Of a stretch of 64,000 nt of DNA, positions 16,564-25,700 are shown piece by piece (position 1 is the stretch's first letter; the number at the start of each line of letters is the position of its first letter). Both the position numbers and the translations under genes were made by a program. The stretch is from Hymenobacter sp. APR13 (lineage in GTDB: Bacteria > Bacteroidota > Bacteroidia > Cytophagales > Hymenobacteraceae). The notes under the pieces are model-generated. The model searched no databases, was not told where the DNA came from, and worked only from the letters and a program-made list of their open reading frames with translations. Location of the stretch: assembly GCF_000737515.1 (NCBI RefSeq), contig NZ_CP006587.1, forward strand, positions 3,839,001 through 3,903,000, written 5' to 3'.

Positions 16564-16616
16564 ATAGCGGCCGGGCTGGCAGTCGGAAACCCTCCGAAAG
16601 CCAGCCCGGCCGCTAT
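16564..16616. terminator. Long hairpin ATAGCGGCCGGGCTGGC..inverse
   Basis: A stem of about 17 base pairs (ATAGCGGCCGGGCTGGC with its inverse) and an 18-base loop, placed just downstream of the deaminase stop at 16659 on the minus strand. It probably ends that transcript. A T tract is lacking. Confidence 0.6.
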
Positions 16617-16658
16617 ACAACCGCCAATGGCGCGTTCAGTTGCGCAACAACCGGCGCC

Positions 16659-17102
16659 TTACAGCTCCATGATGTCCTCGTTCCAGAGCGTAGGCTCGGC
16701 CTCGATGAACTCGCGCATCATCTCCACGCACTCCTCGGAGTCCAGAATCACGACTTCCACACCGTGGCTTTCCAGAAAGGCCTTGGACTCGCCAAAGGTG
16801 CGGGCTTCGCCCACCACCACTTTCGGGATTTTGAACTGCACGATGGTGCCGGCGCACATGTAGCAGGGCATCAGCGTGGTGTAGAGCACCGTGTCGCGGT
16901 AAGTGCGCTGGCGGCCGGCGTTGCGCAGGGCATCCATTTCGCCGTGGGCAATGGGGTCCAGCTCCTGCACGCGCTTGTTGTGGCCGCGGCTCACGATGTC
17001 GTTGCCGCGGCGCAGCACCGAGCCAATCGGAATACCGCCTTCCTTGCGGCCCTGGCGCGCCTCGTCGATGGCGGCCTGCATGAATTCGTCTATTTCTGGC
17101 AT
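16659..17102 (-). CDS. Nucleoside/cytosine deaminase (CDA fold)
   Basis: 147 residues close in layout to yeast-type cytosine deaminase. Zinc and catalytic motifs are AHGEMDAL (His ligand and proton-shuttle Glu) and MPCYMCAGTIV (two Cys ligands). EGGIPIGSVLRRGN, SRGHNKRVQELD, RDTVLYTTL and the end FIEAEPTLWNEDI align by eye with the fungal enzyme, which converts cytosine to uracil, rather than with tRNA adenosine deaminase TadA. Substrate is an inference from this resemblance. It stands alone between the hairpin and an AT-rich inverted repeat. Confidence 0.88.
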   Translation of the reverse strand: MPEIDEFMQAAIDEARQGRKEGGIPIGSVLRRGNDIVSRGHNKRVQELDPIAHGEMDALRNAGRQRTYRDTVLYTTLMPCYMCAGTIVQFKIPKVVVGEARTFGESKAFLESHGVEVVILDSEECVEMMREFIEAEPTLWNEDIMEL

Positions 17103-17116
17103 GGTTGAATGGTTGA

Positions 17117-17216
17117 ATTGTTAAATGGTTGATTGGAATGGCTTGATGGCTGAATGGTTAGATAGTTGGCTGGGCAAGGATTCGTTGAACAGTCAACCAT
17201 TTAACAATGCAGCCAT
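17117..17216. repeat. AT-rich inverted repeat ATTGTTAAATGGTTGA..inverse
   Basis: ATTGTTAAATGGTTGA near 17117 and TCAACCATTTAACAAT near 17200 form a 16-base inverted repeat; between and around them GATGGCTGAATGGTT-type variants recur. It lies between the addB end and the deaminase start and is much richer in A+T than its neighbours. Confidence 0.7.
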
Positions 17217-18202
17217 TAAACCATTTACCTGGCGCAAATGCCTTTGTATGGGCAGTACTGGCATTTGTCGAGGTCGTCGGTTTTGCGGATGGGCTCCTGC
17301 GGGTCGAGGATGCGGCGGATGATGCGGCCGAGTAGCTCCTCGCTGCGGGGCAGGAAGTCCTGGCCGTCGGCGGTGATAAAGCCCATGTCGGCGGGCATGG
17401 GGCCGGCGGGCAGGTTGCGCAAGGAGATGATGGCAGCGTCGGCGGCGGGGCGGCCGTTCTGGGCCAGCATGAAGCGGTAGAGCCACAGCTGGCGCACCTT
17501 GTCGGCCGAGTAGGTGGCGTCGAGCACGAGGCGTTCGGCGGCCTCGGCGGCGGTTTCGTTGCGCTTCTGCAGCTTCAGCTCGTGGGCCAGCACGAGGCCG
17601 GTTTTGTAGTCCACCACCCGCAGGCGGCCGTCGGGCAGCTGGTCGACCCGGTCGGCAAAGCCGACGAGGCGCACAGGCAGCTTCTCTCCGTCGGGCAGCG
17701 GCACAAACACCGTGGCGTGTAGCTCTTCCTCTAGGCCCTGAATCTGCAGCGGCAGGCCGTCTTTTTCGGTGAGCAGGCCTTCGAGGTAGCGCCGCACCAG
17801 CTGCGAGGCCACCTGGCCCAGCACGTGGTTGAGGCCTTCGTCGGCGCGGGCGTGGCGGTCTTTTTCCTCTTTGCGCAGCGCCTTCTGCACCATCATGGGG
17901 GCCAGCTGCACCAGGCCCGGAATGTCGGCGGCCGTAAGGGGCTGGCCGCTTTTCTGGAACGGCGTGAGCATGTCTTCCAACGCCTCGTGCACTACCGTGC
18001 CGAAGCCGTCGGCGCCGAGGGCTTCCTCCACTTCATCGGCTTCGCGGAACCGGGCCACGCGGTTGAAATAGAACTTCAGCGAGCAGGCCAGGTATTCGTT
18101 GAGAGCCGTGGGGGAGAGGCCTTTGTCGAGGAGCAGGCGCAGGGCCTGGAGCATGCCGGCGTCTTTGTCGAGGGTCAGGTCGCTGAGGGACGGCGCGGGT
18201 GA

Positions 18203-18829
18203 GGCCTCACCCCCCCGGCCCCCCTCTCCCCGTGGAGAGGGGGGAGCCAGACGACCCGCTGACGTAGGCGGTTTGGTCGGGGAATTTGGGTTGTGAATCA
18301 ACCACTGCGTGTGAAGGGCTGGGGATATTTTCAGGCTGCACGCGTGATGGCAGACTTTGTAGCATTTCCTGGATCTGCTCAAGCACTGTAGTCAGGTTGT
18401 TAAGCACTTCCTCATTCGAGAAACGCAGAATCCGGTATCCCAGCCCGTTCAGCTCATGCGTGCGGCCCGCGTCATATTCAGCTTGTTCTGCTTCAGCATG
18501 AACATCACCATCCACCTCAACAATGAGCATTTTGGCAATACAGATGAAGTCAACTATAAAGGAGTTGATAACGTGCTGTCGCCGAAACTTCTCGCCTAGC
18601 TTCTGATTGCGAACAGCCTGCCACAGGGACTCCTCTGCCGGAGTCGGATGCTTGCGCATCTCCTTAGAAAACGTAGCAGTTTTACGCCAGGTGGCAGCAT
18701 TAGCAGTAAGCACATGATCTGCTATGGCTCCTTCGCGAGCTGAAATCGGCGAGAAAGCCCCCAAAGCAGGCTGCGTTGCAGTCGTCTGGCTCCCCCTCTC
18801 CACGGGAGAGGGGGCCGGGGGGTGAGGCC
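18203..18829. mobile_element. 627-bp element with ~50-bp inverted ends carrying a DUF559 endonuclease
   Basis: The left end 18203-18255 and right end 18781-18829 are inverted copies: GGCCTCACCCC.. then a C-rich palindrome CCTCTCC..GTGG..GGAGAGG and finally AGCCAGACGAC at the inner side. They differ only by four single-base homopolymer expansions in the left copy (7, 6, 4 C and 6 G against 6, 5, 3 and 5). The interior codes in the same sense as addB for a DUF559 endonuclease and has lower GC than the host gene. No target duplication is obvious. The same palindrome family appears in addA at 24530-24705 without an endonuclease. Confidence 0.8.
18207..18659 (-). CDS. DUF559 (Vsr/PD-(D/E)XK-like) endonuclease domain within the element
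   Basis: The first in-frame ATG inside the element is at 18659: MRKHPTPAEESLWQAVRNQK, then GEKFRRQHVINSFIVDFICI, MLIVEVDGDVHAEAEQ and LGYRILRFSNEEVLNN. These are the conserved blocks of DUF559, a small nuclease family related to Vsr; the acidic residues in IVDF and VEVDG are the expected catalytic positions and are intact. The frame is open upstream into addB, so the domain could equally be made as an internal part of AddB rather than from its own start. The frame ends at a TGA formed inside the left terminal repeat. Confidence 0.8.
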   Translation of the reverse strand: MRKHPTPAEESLWQAVRNQKLGEKFRRQHVINSFIVDFICIAKMLIVEVDGDVHAEAEQAEYDAGRTHELNGLGYRILRFSNEEVLNNLTTVLEQIQEMLQSLPSRVQPENIPSPSHAVVDSQPKFPDQTAYVSGSSGSPLSTGRGGPGG

Positions 18830-20996
18830 CTTCGTTGGCGCCGGTCACCACCGCCACCACCACCACATCTTCCAGCACCATCTGGGGGCTTTGGGGGAGC
18901 AAGTCGTTCTGGAGCTGGAGCAGGAAGCGGCTTCGCTCGCCGGTGCGGGTGCCTTCGGCGCCGGGCAGCACGTGCACTAGGTCTACACGGCGGGCGCGCT
19001 GCAGCAGGCGCCAAAAGTGGTAGGCGGTGGCGGCTTCCTGGTCGGCGTAGGTGGGCAGGCGGAACTCGGTCAGTACGTCGTACGGAAACAGCGACGTGTG
19101 GCGCTTAGGGGCCGGCAGCACGTTTTCGTTGCAGCTGAGCAGGATGATGTGGTCGAAGTCGAGGGCGCGGGTTTCCAGCAAACCCATCACCTGCACATCG
19201 GCAATCGGCTCGCCCGAGAACGGCAGGCGCGTGCGGGTCATCTGCTCGTAGAGAAAGCGCCGGAATGAGCGCACCGACAGCCGCTGCTCCCGGCAATCGA
19301 ACACCGAATCCAGGCGCTTCACCAGCGTGTAGAACAGGTACAGGTACTCCGCCTCGATGGCCGAATGCTGCTCCTGGTAGACCTGTTTCAGCAGGTCAAT
19401 CAGGGTGTAGCAGGCCGCAATGATGTCGTCGCAGGTGTCCCAGGCTTTGAACAGGGCCTCAATCAGGGCGTGCTCCTTGCCCAGCTCCAGCAGCTCGGTG
19501 GCGGGCAGCAGCACGGCGTTGCGCTTCACAATGGCGCGGCAGATGTGGTCGAGCAGGCCGTGGTACTCGGGGTTGGGCTGCTTGTCCAGCCACTGCTGGT
19601 AGCGGCGCAGAAACGGGTGGCCCAGCAGCTTGGTCACGGCCAGGTGATGGTAGCGCGGCACGCCGTAGCCGGTTTCGCTGGAACCCTCCCGGATGCCGGT
19701 CAGGTGCACCTCAAACAGCAGATCCACGAGGTTGAACAGGGGCGTGCTCTGGAAGCTGAGGCCCATGGTCACGTTGTAGTCGGGCACGGCGTCGGGCGGC
19801 AGGCCGTGCAGCACGGGCAGCAGCAGGGTTTCGTCGGGCAGCACCACGGCTACCGTGCCGGTGGGGTGGGCCAAGCGGGCGCCGGCCAGCAGCTGGCCGG
19901 CCACCTTACCCTGCATGCTGGCGTTGGCCACGCCCACAAAGCGTACGTGGCGCGGCAGCCCGCGCAGCAGCTCGGCCGGCCCGCCGAAATCGTCCAGCGG
20001 CAGCTCCCAGTTTTTGAGGTAGCGGCGTAGGTGCTGGCCGGCGCGGTTGGGCGTGTCGGCGTCCATGTAGAAGGCGTCGCCGTCGAAGCGCACCTCGGCC
20101 AGACCGGCTTTCAGCAGCTGCAGAATCAGGCGCTCCTCGGCCTTGGAGAGGAAGCCCAGCCCCAGAAACACGTGCCGCGGCAAGGCCTGGCCCGCGGCCA
20201 GCTGCTCGGCCACCCGCTCGGCAGCGCGCCGATACGCCAGGCCGGGGTAGGCCACGTGCTGGGCCAGCATGCGCTGGCGCAAACGGTAGTACACCTTGCT
20301 CAAATCGTCCCAGAAGCGGAAGTAGCCGGCTGTCATCGACTCCGGCTTGGGGGCCTCGCCCAAATCCCAGCGCTCCAGCGCCTTGGCCTGCGACAGGTAC
20401 TCGAACACTTTATCGGCGGGGGCCAGGTTCTGGTCGAGGCTGGAGAAGTCTTCGAGCAGCAGCCCGGCCCAGCTCACAAACCGGTCGAAGTCCAGCTTGG
20501 GGTCGATGTCGCGCAGGATGTCGTAGAGCAGCAGCTGCAGCGTGATGGGTTCTTCCACCTGCACGCCGGCCAGCTCCACCATGTAGTCTTCCATGGCCGC
20601 CACGCGCGGGCTCCAGAGGGCCTCGCCGGCGTCGGTGGCCATGGCCAGCTCGTTTTTGAGGTACACCACGGCCCGCCGCGTAGGGACCACCACCACCAGA
20701 TCCGACAGCTCCTCCGGTGAGTAGCGCGCGGTCAGGTCGCGGGCCATCTGACTCAGAAACGACTCGGTGGAAACGGAAGCAGGCGAAACGATAGGCGGCA
20801 GGAGCGAATTCATCGATAGTAAAGATACCTTGCAGGCGGCCAGCAAGGGCGCATGTAAGCATGGAATTAATTGATTAACCTGCGGCAGCAACGATAATTA
20901 TCCTCCAAGTGCCCTCATTTTCAGATGATCGTGCGGGTAACTAAAATGCTCCGGGCGGATGCTGCAGGAGTCACAAACCTCATCAATTACTCAAGT

Positions 20997-21194
20997 ATGA
21001 AAATCAAACACTTTCTCGCCTTACTCTTCCTCGGTTTCTGCGTCGATTTCGTGGGCGCGCTGTTCAAGATTCAGCATTGGGCCGGTGCCGACCTGCTGCT
21101 GATAAGCGGCATGGCCCTGAAAGCCTTGGGCGTGGTAGGCTTGCTGCTGAAGCTGCTTACGCACCCTAAGCTTCGGGAGTATCTGAACTGGTAG
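20997..21194 (+). CDS. GldL-like small membrane protein
   Basis: 65 residues from ATG at 20997 (MKIKHFLALLFLGFCVDFVG). It has two hydrophobic helices joined by ALFKIQHWAGADLLLISG, the FKIxHWPGA-type signature of the first part of the gliding-motility protein GldL and related short proteins. It lacks the long cytosolic part of GldL, so a motor role is unlikely. It ends LTHPKLREYLNW. It sits alone between addB and the MFS gene. The upstream in-frame extension to 20925 is not supported. Confidence 0.65.
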   Translation: MKIKHFLALLFLGFCVDFVGALFKIQHWAGADLLLISGMALKALGVVGLLLKLLTHPKLREYLNW

Positions 21195-21267
21195 CGGGCG
21201 CGGGCCGTGCCCAAGGCGCTGATGAGCCTACGGAAGCTGCCGGGCAGGGAGTTGCTGTTTTAGAACT

Positions 21268-21340
21268 GTCATTTCGACGCAGGAGGAACCTGGGCAAACC
21301 GATAGTTGGTTCACCCAGATTCCTCCTGCGTCGGAATCAC
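21268..21340. repeat. Hairpin repeat, family B-like copy 4
   Basis: GTCATTTCGACGCAGGAGGAA pairs with TTCCTCCTGCGTCGGAAT on the right; the inner arms are CTGGGCAAACC..GGTTCACCCAG. It lies between the GldL-like gene and the MFS gene, tail to tail. Confidence 0.75.
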
Positions 21341-21345
21341 CTTCT

Positions 21346-22602
21346 CTAGTGGCCGGCCGCAGCTTCCGAAACCGGCGCAGGCGTAATCGGGGCCACGTAG
21401 TGGCGCAAAGAACGAATCACCAGCAGCAAACTGATGAGCGTGAGCACCGAGCCCGTCAGGAAGGCCGCGCCGGGGAAATGCACGGGCGCCTTGGGGCCGG
21501 TGAAAAACGAAAACAGGTTGGTCATCAGCGGCGGGCCCACGATGGAGGTGAGGCTGACGAGGCTGGTGAGGGCGCCCTGCAGCTCGCCCTGCTCGGAGGG
21601 CGGCACCTGCCCGGCCATAATGCTCTGCAGCGCCGGCATGGCAATGCCGCCCAGGCAGTAGGGCACCAGGAAGGCGAACATCATCCAGGGCTGCCCGGCA
21701 AACGCAAACAGCGCAAAGCCCAGCGTGTACAGCCCCAGCCCGATAAGCACCGAGCGTTTGTTGCCCAGCCAGGGGTTGATGTAGCGAATCAGCACACCCT
21801 GCACCAAGCCCGTAAGCAGCCCGACGGCTCCCAGCGAGTTGCCTACTTGGTCTTCGTTCCAGTGAAACTGGTACATCGTGAAGTACGACCAGGTGCTTTG
21901 GGTGGCGTGCGCGGCAATGTAGATGGGCACCATGGCCACCACCAGCCCCAGAATCACGGGATACTTGCGTAGCTGCCGGAGCGAGCCGATGGGGTTGGCC
22001 CGCTTCCAGTCGAAGGGCCGGCGGTTTTCCTTAGCCAGCGACTCAGGCAGCACGAAGTAGCCATACAGCCAGTTGATGAGCGACAGCGCCGCGGCCGCCA
22101 GAAATGGCGCCTGGTGCCCGAAATGCGCCAGCTTGCCGCCCAACACCGGCCCGATAATGAAGCCCAGCCCAAACGCGGCCCCGATCATGCCGAAGTTCTG
22201 AGCCCGGTTTTCGGGCGTGCTGATATCGGCAATGTAGGCCGAGGCAGTGGAGAAGCTGGCCCCCGTGATGCCCGCAATAATGCGCCCCACAAACAGCCAC
22301 GCCACCGACGGCGCAAAGGCCAGAAACAGGTAGTCGAGGCCGAAGCCGAACAGCGCAAACAGCAGCACCGGCCGCCGCCCGTACTGGTCGGAGAGGTTGC
22401 CGAGGATGGGCGAAAACAGGAACTGCATGCTGGCAAACGCAAACAGCAGCCACCCACCGTACTGCGCCGCCTCCGACAAGGTGCCGCCCGTGAGGTGCGT
22501 AATCAGCTTGGGCAGCACCGGAATGATGATGCCAAACCCGATGACATCGAGCAGCAGCGTAAGGAAGATAAAGGCCAGAGCAGGCTTGCGGGCAGCAGAC
22601 AT
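21346..22602 (-). CDS. MFS transporter, TCR/Tet family
   Basis: A 418-residue 12-helix transporter of the tetracycline-resistance-type MFS branch. Signs: [20 protein letters not shown] in helix 1, [15 protein letters not shown] (motif A, between helices 2 and 3), [21 protein letters not shown] and [16 protein letters not shown] (motif C of drug/H+ antiporters). The chromosomal setting and no neighbouring TetR-type regulator make a dedicated antibiotic-resistance role unproven; general drug or metabolite efflux is the safe call. A related palindrome is directly upstream. Confidence 0.9.
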   Translation of the reverse strand: MSAARKPALAFIFLTLLLDVIGFGIIIPVLPKLITHLTGGTLSEAAQYGGWLLFAFASMQFLFSPILGNLSDQYGRRPVLLFALFGFGLDYLFLAFAPSVAWLFVGRIIAGITGASFSTASAYIADISTPENRAQNFGMIGAAFGLGFIIGPVLGGKLAHFGHQAPFLAAAALSLINWLYGYFVLPESLAKENRRPFDWKRANPIGSLRQLRKYPVILGLVVAMVPIYIAAHATQSTWSYFTMYQFHWNEDQVGNSLGAVGLLTGLVQGVLIRYINPWLGNKRSVLIGLGLYTLGFALFAFAGQPWMMFAFLVPYCLGGIAMPALQSIMAGQVPPSEQGELQGALTSLVSLTSIVGPPLMTNLFSFFTGPKAPVHFPGAAFLTGSVLTLISLLLVIRSLRHYVAPITPAPVSEAAAGH

Positions 22603-22638
22603 AAGCAGAGAACAATAAGGCTGCGAAGGTAACTAGGT

Positions 22639-22748
22639 GTAGCATAGGCTTTAGCCTGTGCCGTTACGAAGTTACTGACGCAGAAGCGGCAAGCCAGTAC
22701 AGTCCGGGCTTGCCGCTTCCATCCGGCACAGGCTGAAGCCTATGCTAC
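22639..22748. repeat. Palindrome GTAGCATAGGCTTTAGCCTG..inverse
   Basis: A 110-base inverted repeat: GTAGCATAGGCTTTAGCCTG on the left, CAGGCTGAAGCCTATGCTAC on the right, with an inner GAAGCGGCAAGCC..GGGCTTGCCGCTTC stem. It lies between the MFS start and the addA stop (both on the minus strand). It may end the addA transcript. Confidence 0.85.
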
Positions 22749-22750
22749 AA

Positions 22751-25700
22751 TCAAAACATCACCACTTCCTCCGACCCGAAATAGTAAAGCACGCACACCA
22801 CCTCGCGGTAGCCCAGCTGCCGGAACAGCTGCGCGTACTGCTGCAGCGGCAGGCGGTGGGTGGGGCTGGGCGGCGGCACCTTGAAATCGAGCAGCGTCAC
22901 GCGCACCTCGCCGCGGCCGGTGGCGCCGGGGAGGGTTTCAAACACCACCCGGTCGGGCTTGTAGTCGCGCCGCTTCACGCCGCCCACCAGAATTTCGCGC
23001 TCCGTCTCCACCGATACGTCGGCGCTGAAATAGCGGGCCAGTTCGGGGTGCTTCACCACCTGCTGCAGGCGCTGCTCCAGCGCCGGCCGCTCGCGGGTAC
23101 TGATGAAGCCCTCGGCTGCCAGCTGCCGCCCTACGCGCTCCACGTCCTCGGCCAGCAGCAGGCGGCGCAGGCCGTAGTGCAGCTTGCGGTTCCACTCTCC
23201 CAGCTGTTCCTGCCGGTCGAAATCGAACACGGTGGTGGCGTGGCGCCGCAAACGCAGCCGCTCTTCCCAGGGCGCGGTTTCCAGGTTGGTGAGGTAGAAG
23301 TTGCGGGTGGTCGGCTGGTCGTTTTTCGAGTCAGATTTGGCGGCCGTGCCCTGCGAAACCACGAACGACACCTGCTCTTCGGCCCACAGCTGCTGCTGTT
23401 TCAGGTAGCTGTGCAGCAGCTCGGCTACGTTTTTGGCGGGTCCTTCCGGGGCGGTGTCGTCGGTGGTTTTCTTGGGCGCCTCGGGGCGTTTGCTGAGGAT
23501 GTAGAGCCGGTGCCGGGGCCGGGTGAGGGCCACGTATAGCATATTGAGGCCTTCGAGGAAGGTCTTTTCGCGCTCCTGCAGAAACTGCCCGGCCAGCGCC
23601 GTGCGGCTCAGGTTTTTGGTGAGCGGTACCACCGCCACGGCCGGCATGTCGGCCACCGGCTTGTCGTCCTCGCTGAGGCGGCCCCAGAGCAGCGTGCCCC
23701 GGTGCGGCTCTAAGCTCCAGTCGGCGAAGGGCACAATCACCACTCCGTAGGCCAGGCCCTTGGCCTTGTGTACCGTGGTGATGGTAATGGCGTCGCGGCC
23801 GGCGGGGGCGTTGATGCTGAGGTTGCTTTTGCGCTGCTCCCAGTAAGCCAAGAAGTTGTTGAGGTTGTTGCCGTAGCGTAGGCTGTATTCCAGCGTGAGG
23901 TCAAGGAACCGGAACAGGTACTCGCTTTCCCCGTTGCGGCCCAGCAGCCCAAACAGCCCAATCAGGCGCTCGGTCAGCTCATACAGGCCCAGGTTGCCGG
24001 TTTCCTGCTCCTGCAGATCGTAGCCCAGCGTCCGGAATTCCTCAAAGAAGTCGGCGGCCGATTCGGCATTGGCCAGCTTGGCCAAGTGGCGCACGCGGGC
24101 CGGGGTAGGGGGCACGCGCCGCACCACCTTGTCGAGCAGCAGCAGCGCCTCGGCCCGCGCCAGCGTGTCGGCCGGCTGGTTGAGCACCCGGTAGATGGCC
24201 ACCAGAAGGTTCACCACCTCCGCAAACTCCAACGACAGCGAATCGGCCGAAATAATGTCGTAGCCGCGCTCCTTCAGGAACTTGGCCACCAGCCGGCTAC
24301 CGCGCCGCGTGCGGCTCAGCACGGCCACGTCGCGCGGCCGGAACCCGTCGCGCAAAGCCTGCTGCACCAGCGCCAGAGTCAGGTAGAGGGTGCTTTCGTC
24401 GTAGTCGAGGGTGGCCTCCGGCAGGTAGCCCGGCAGCGGCTCCACGCCGTAAGTACCGTCGTGCGCGTGGTAGGGCCGGGCCGGCGCCTCGTTGCCCGTG
24501 AACAGGATTTCCACGTGGCCGGCCGCTTGGGCCTCACCCCCCTAGCCCCCGGCCGGGCGCCTCACCCCCCGGCCCCCTCTCCGGAAAAGGAGAGGGGGGA
24601 GCCTGATGAATTTTTAGAACTAGAATCTAAAGCTAGTTCCCCCTCTCCCTTTGGAGAGGGGGCTAGGGGGTGAGGCGCACGGGAGAGGGGGCTAGGGGGT
24701 GAGGTCCGGCCCGGCACCGTCTGCCTAAACCCCGGCTCAAACAGGTCCTGCACCAGCGCGAAATCGGGGTGCTGGGTGCGCAGGTGGCCGAAGAACTCGT
24801 TGTTGAAGTCCACGATTTCCGCCGCCGAGCGGTAGTTCACGTTCAGCGACTTCGGCTCCAGGCGGCCCTGTAGGCCCTGGTAGCGCTCCTGCAGCAGGCG
24901 CCGGGTTTCGGGTTCGGTGGCGCGGGCGGCCAGGGCGGCGGTGTCGCCCTGGTGCAGGCGCAGAATCTGTTCCATCTCGCCGCCGCGCCACCGGTAGATG
25001 GCCTGCTTGGCGTCGCCCACGGCCAGGTTCAGGTTGTCCTTGCCCACCGAGTTTTCCACCAGCGGCAGCAGATTGTTCCACTGCAGAACCGACGTATCCT
25101 GAAACTCGTCAATCAGCAGGTGCGCGTACCGCTCGCCCAGCCGCTCGTACAGAAACGGCACCGGCTCCTTCAGCACAATGGCTGCAATACGGCGGTTGAA
25201 TTCGCTGATGAGCACCACGTTTCGCTCGCGGCTCACCTGCTCCACTATCTTGTTCAGCTCGCTCAGCAGCGAGGCATGAAACAGGTAGGGCTGCATGGCC
25301 GTGAGCAGCAGATACTGCGGCAGCAGCACATCGCGCAGCTTCTCAAACTGGTCGTAGGCGGTTTGCAGCACGGGCTTGGCGGCGTCCACGCGCTGGCGGT
25401 CGGCGGCGGTTTTCACCTTGCCGCTGTACCACTTGTCCTGGTCGAGGGTGGTGCGCACGTAGGAGTTGGCTTCCTTGTCGGGCAGCAGGCGCTCCTCCCA
25501 CTTGGTGGCGTACCCGAAGATGCCGCTGCGGCCCTGGTAGAGGTCGGCGTCCGTCACGCCGGCTTCGGCCAGCGCCTCGGTGGCCAGCGTGCCCACTTCC
25601 CGGAACAGGTTCTCAATGGCTTCGCGGCGCTGGCGCATGGTGTCGTGCAGGCGGCGGAAGTCCTGGAGCGTGAGCGTCTGGAGCTGCGCCACGGCCTCGT

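Larger units (their letters stand above)
17225..20813 (-). pseudogene. addB: addB-like helicase/PD-(D/E)XK nuclease subunit, interrupted by a mobile palindrome and frameshifted
   Basis: Two frames together make one AddB. The N-terminal half starts at ATG 20813 (MNSLLPPIVSPASV) and has DLVVVVPTRRAVVYLKNELA, the AddB inactivated-helicase domain, VMGLLETRALDFDHIIL and TSLFPYDVLTEFRLP. The C-terminal half (stop at 17225) has LSPTALNEYLACSLKFYFNRV, FGTVVHEALEDML, GFADRVDQLPDGRLRVVDYKTG (D and D-x-K of the nuclease) and a terminal CQYCPYKGIC; with the Cys in YLAC this gives the four ligands of the AddB iron-sulphur nuclease. Between them is the element at 18203-18829. The halves are in different frames as written, so the gene is either split, phase-variable or mis-sequenced. 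Its partner addA lies at 22751-26343. Confidence 0.85.

Noticed and set aside
16242..16620. N-terminal extension of the small VanZ-like gene to 16620
   Set aside because: This part is an out-of-frame shadow of the zinc-ribbon gene.
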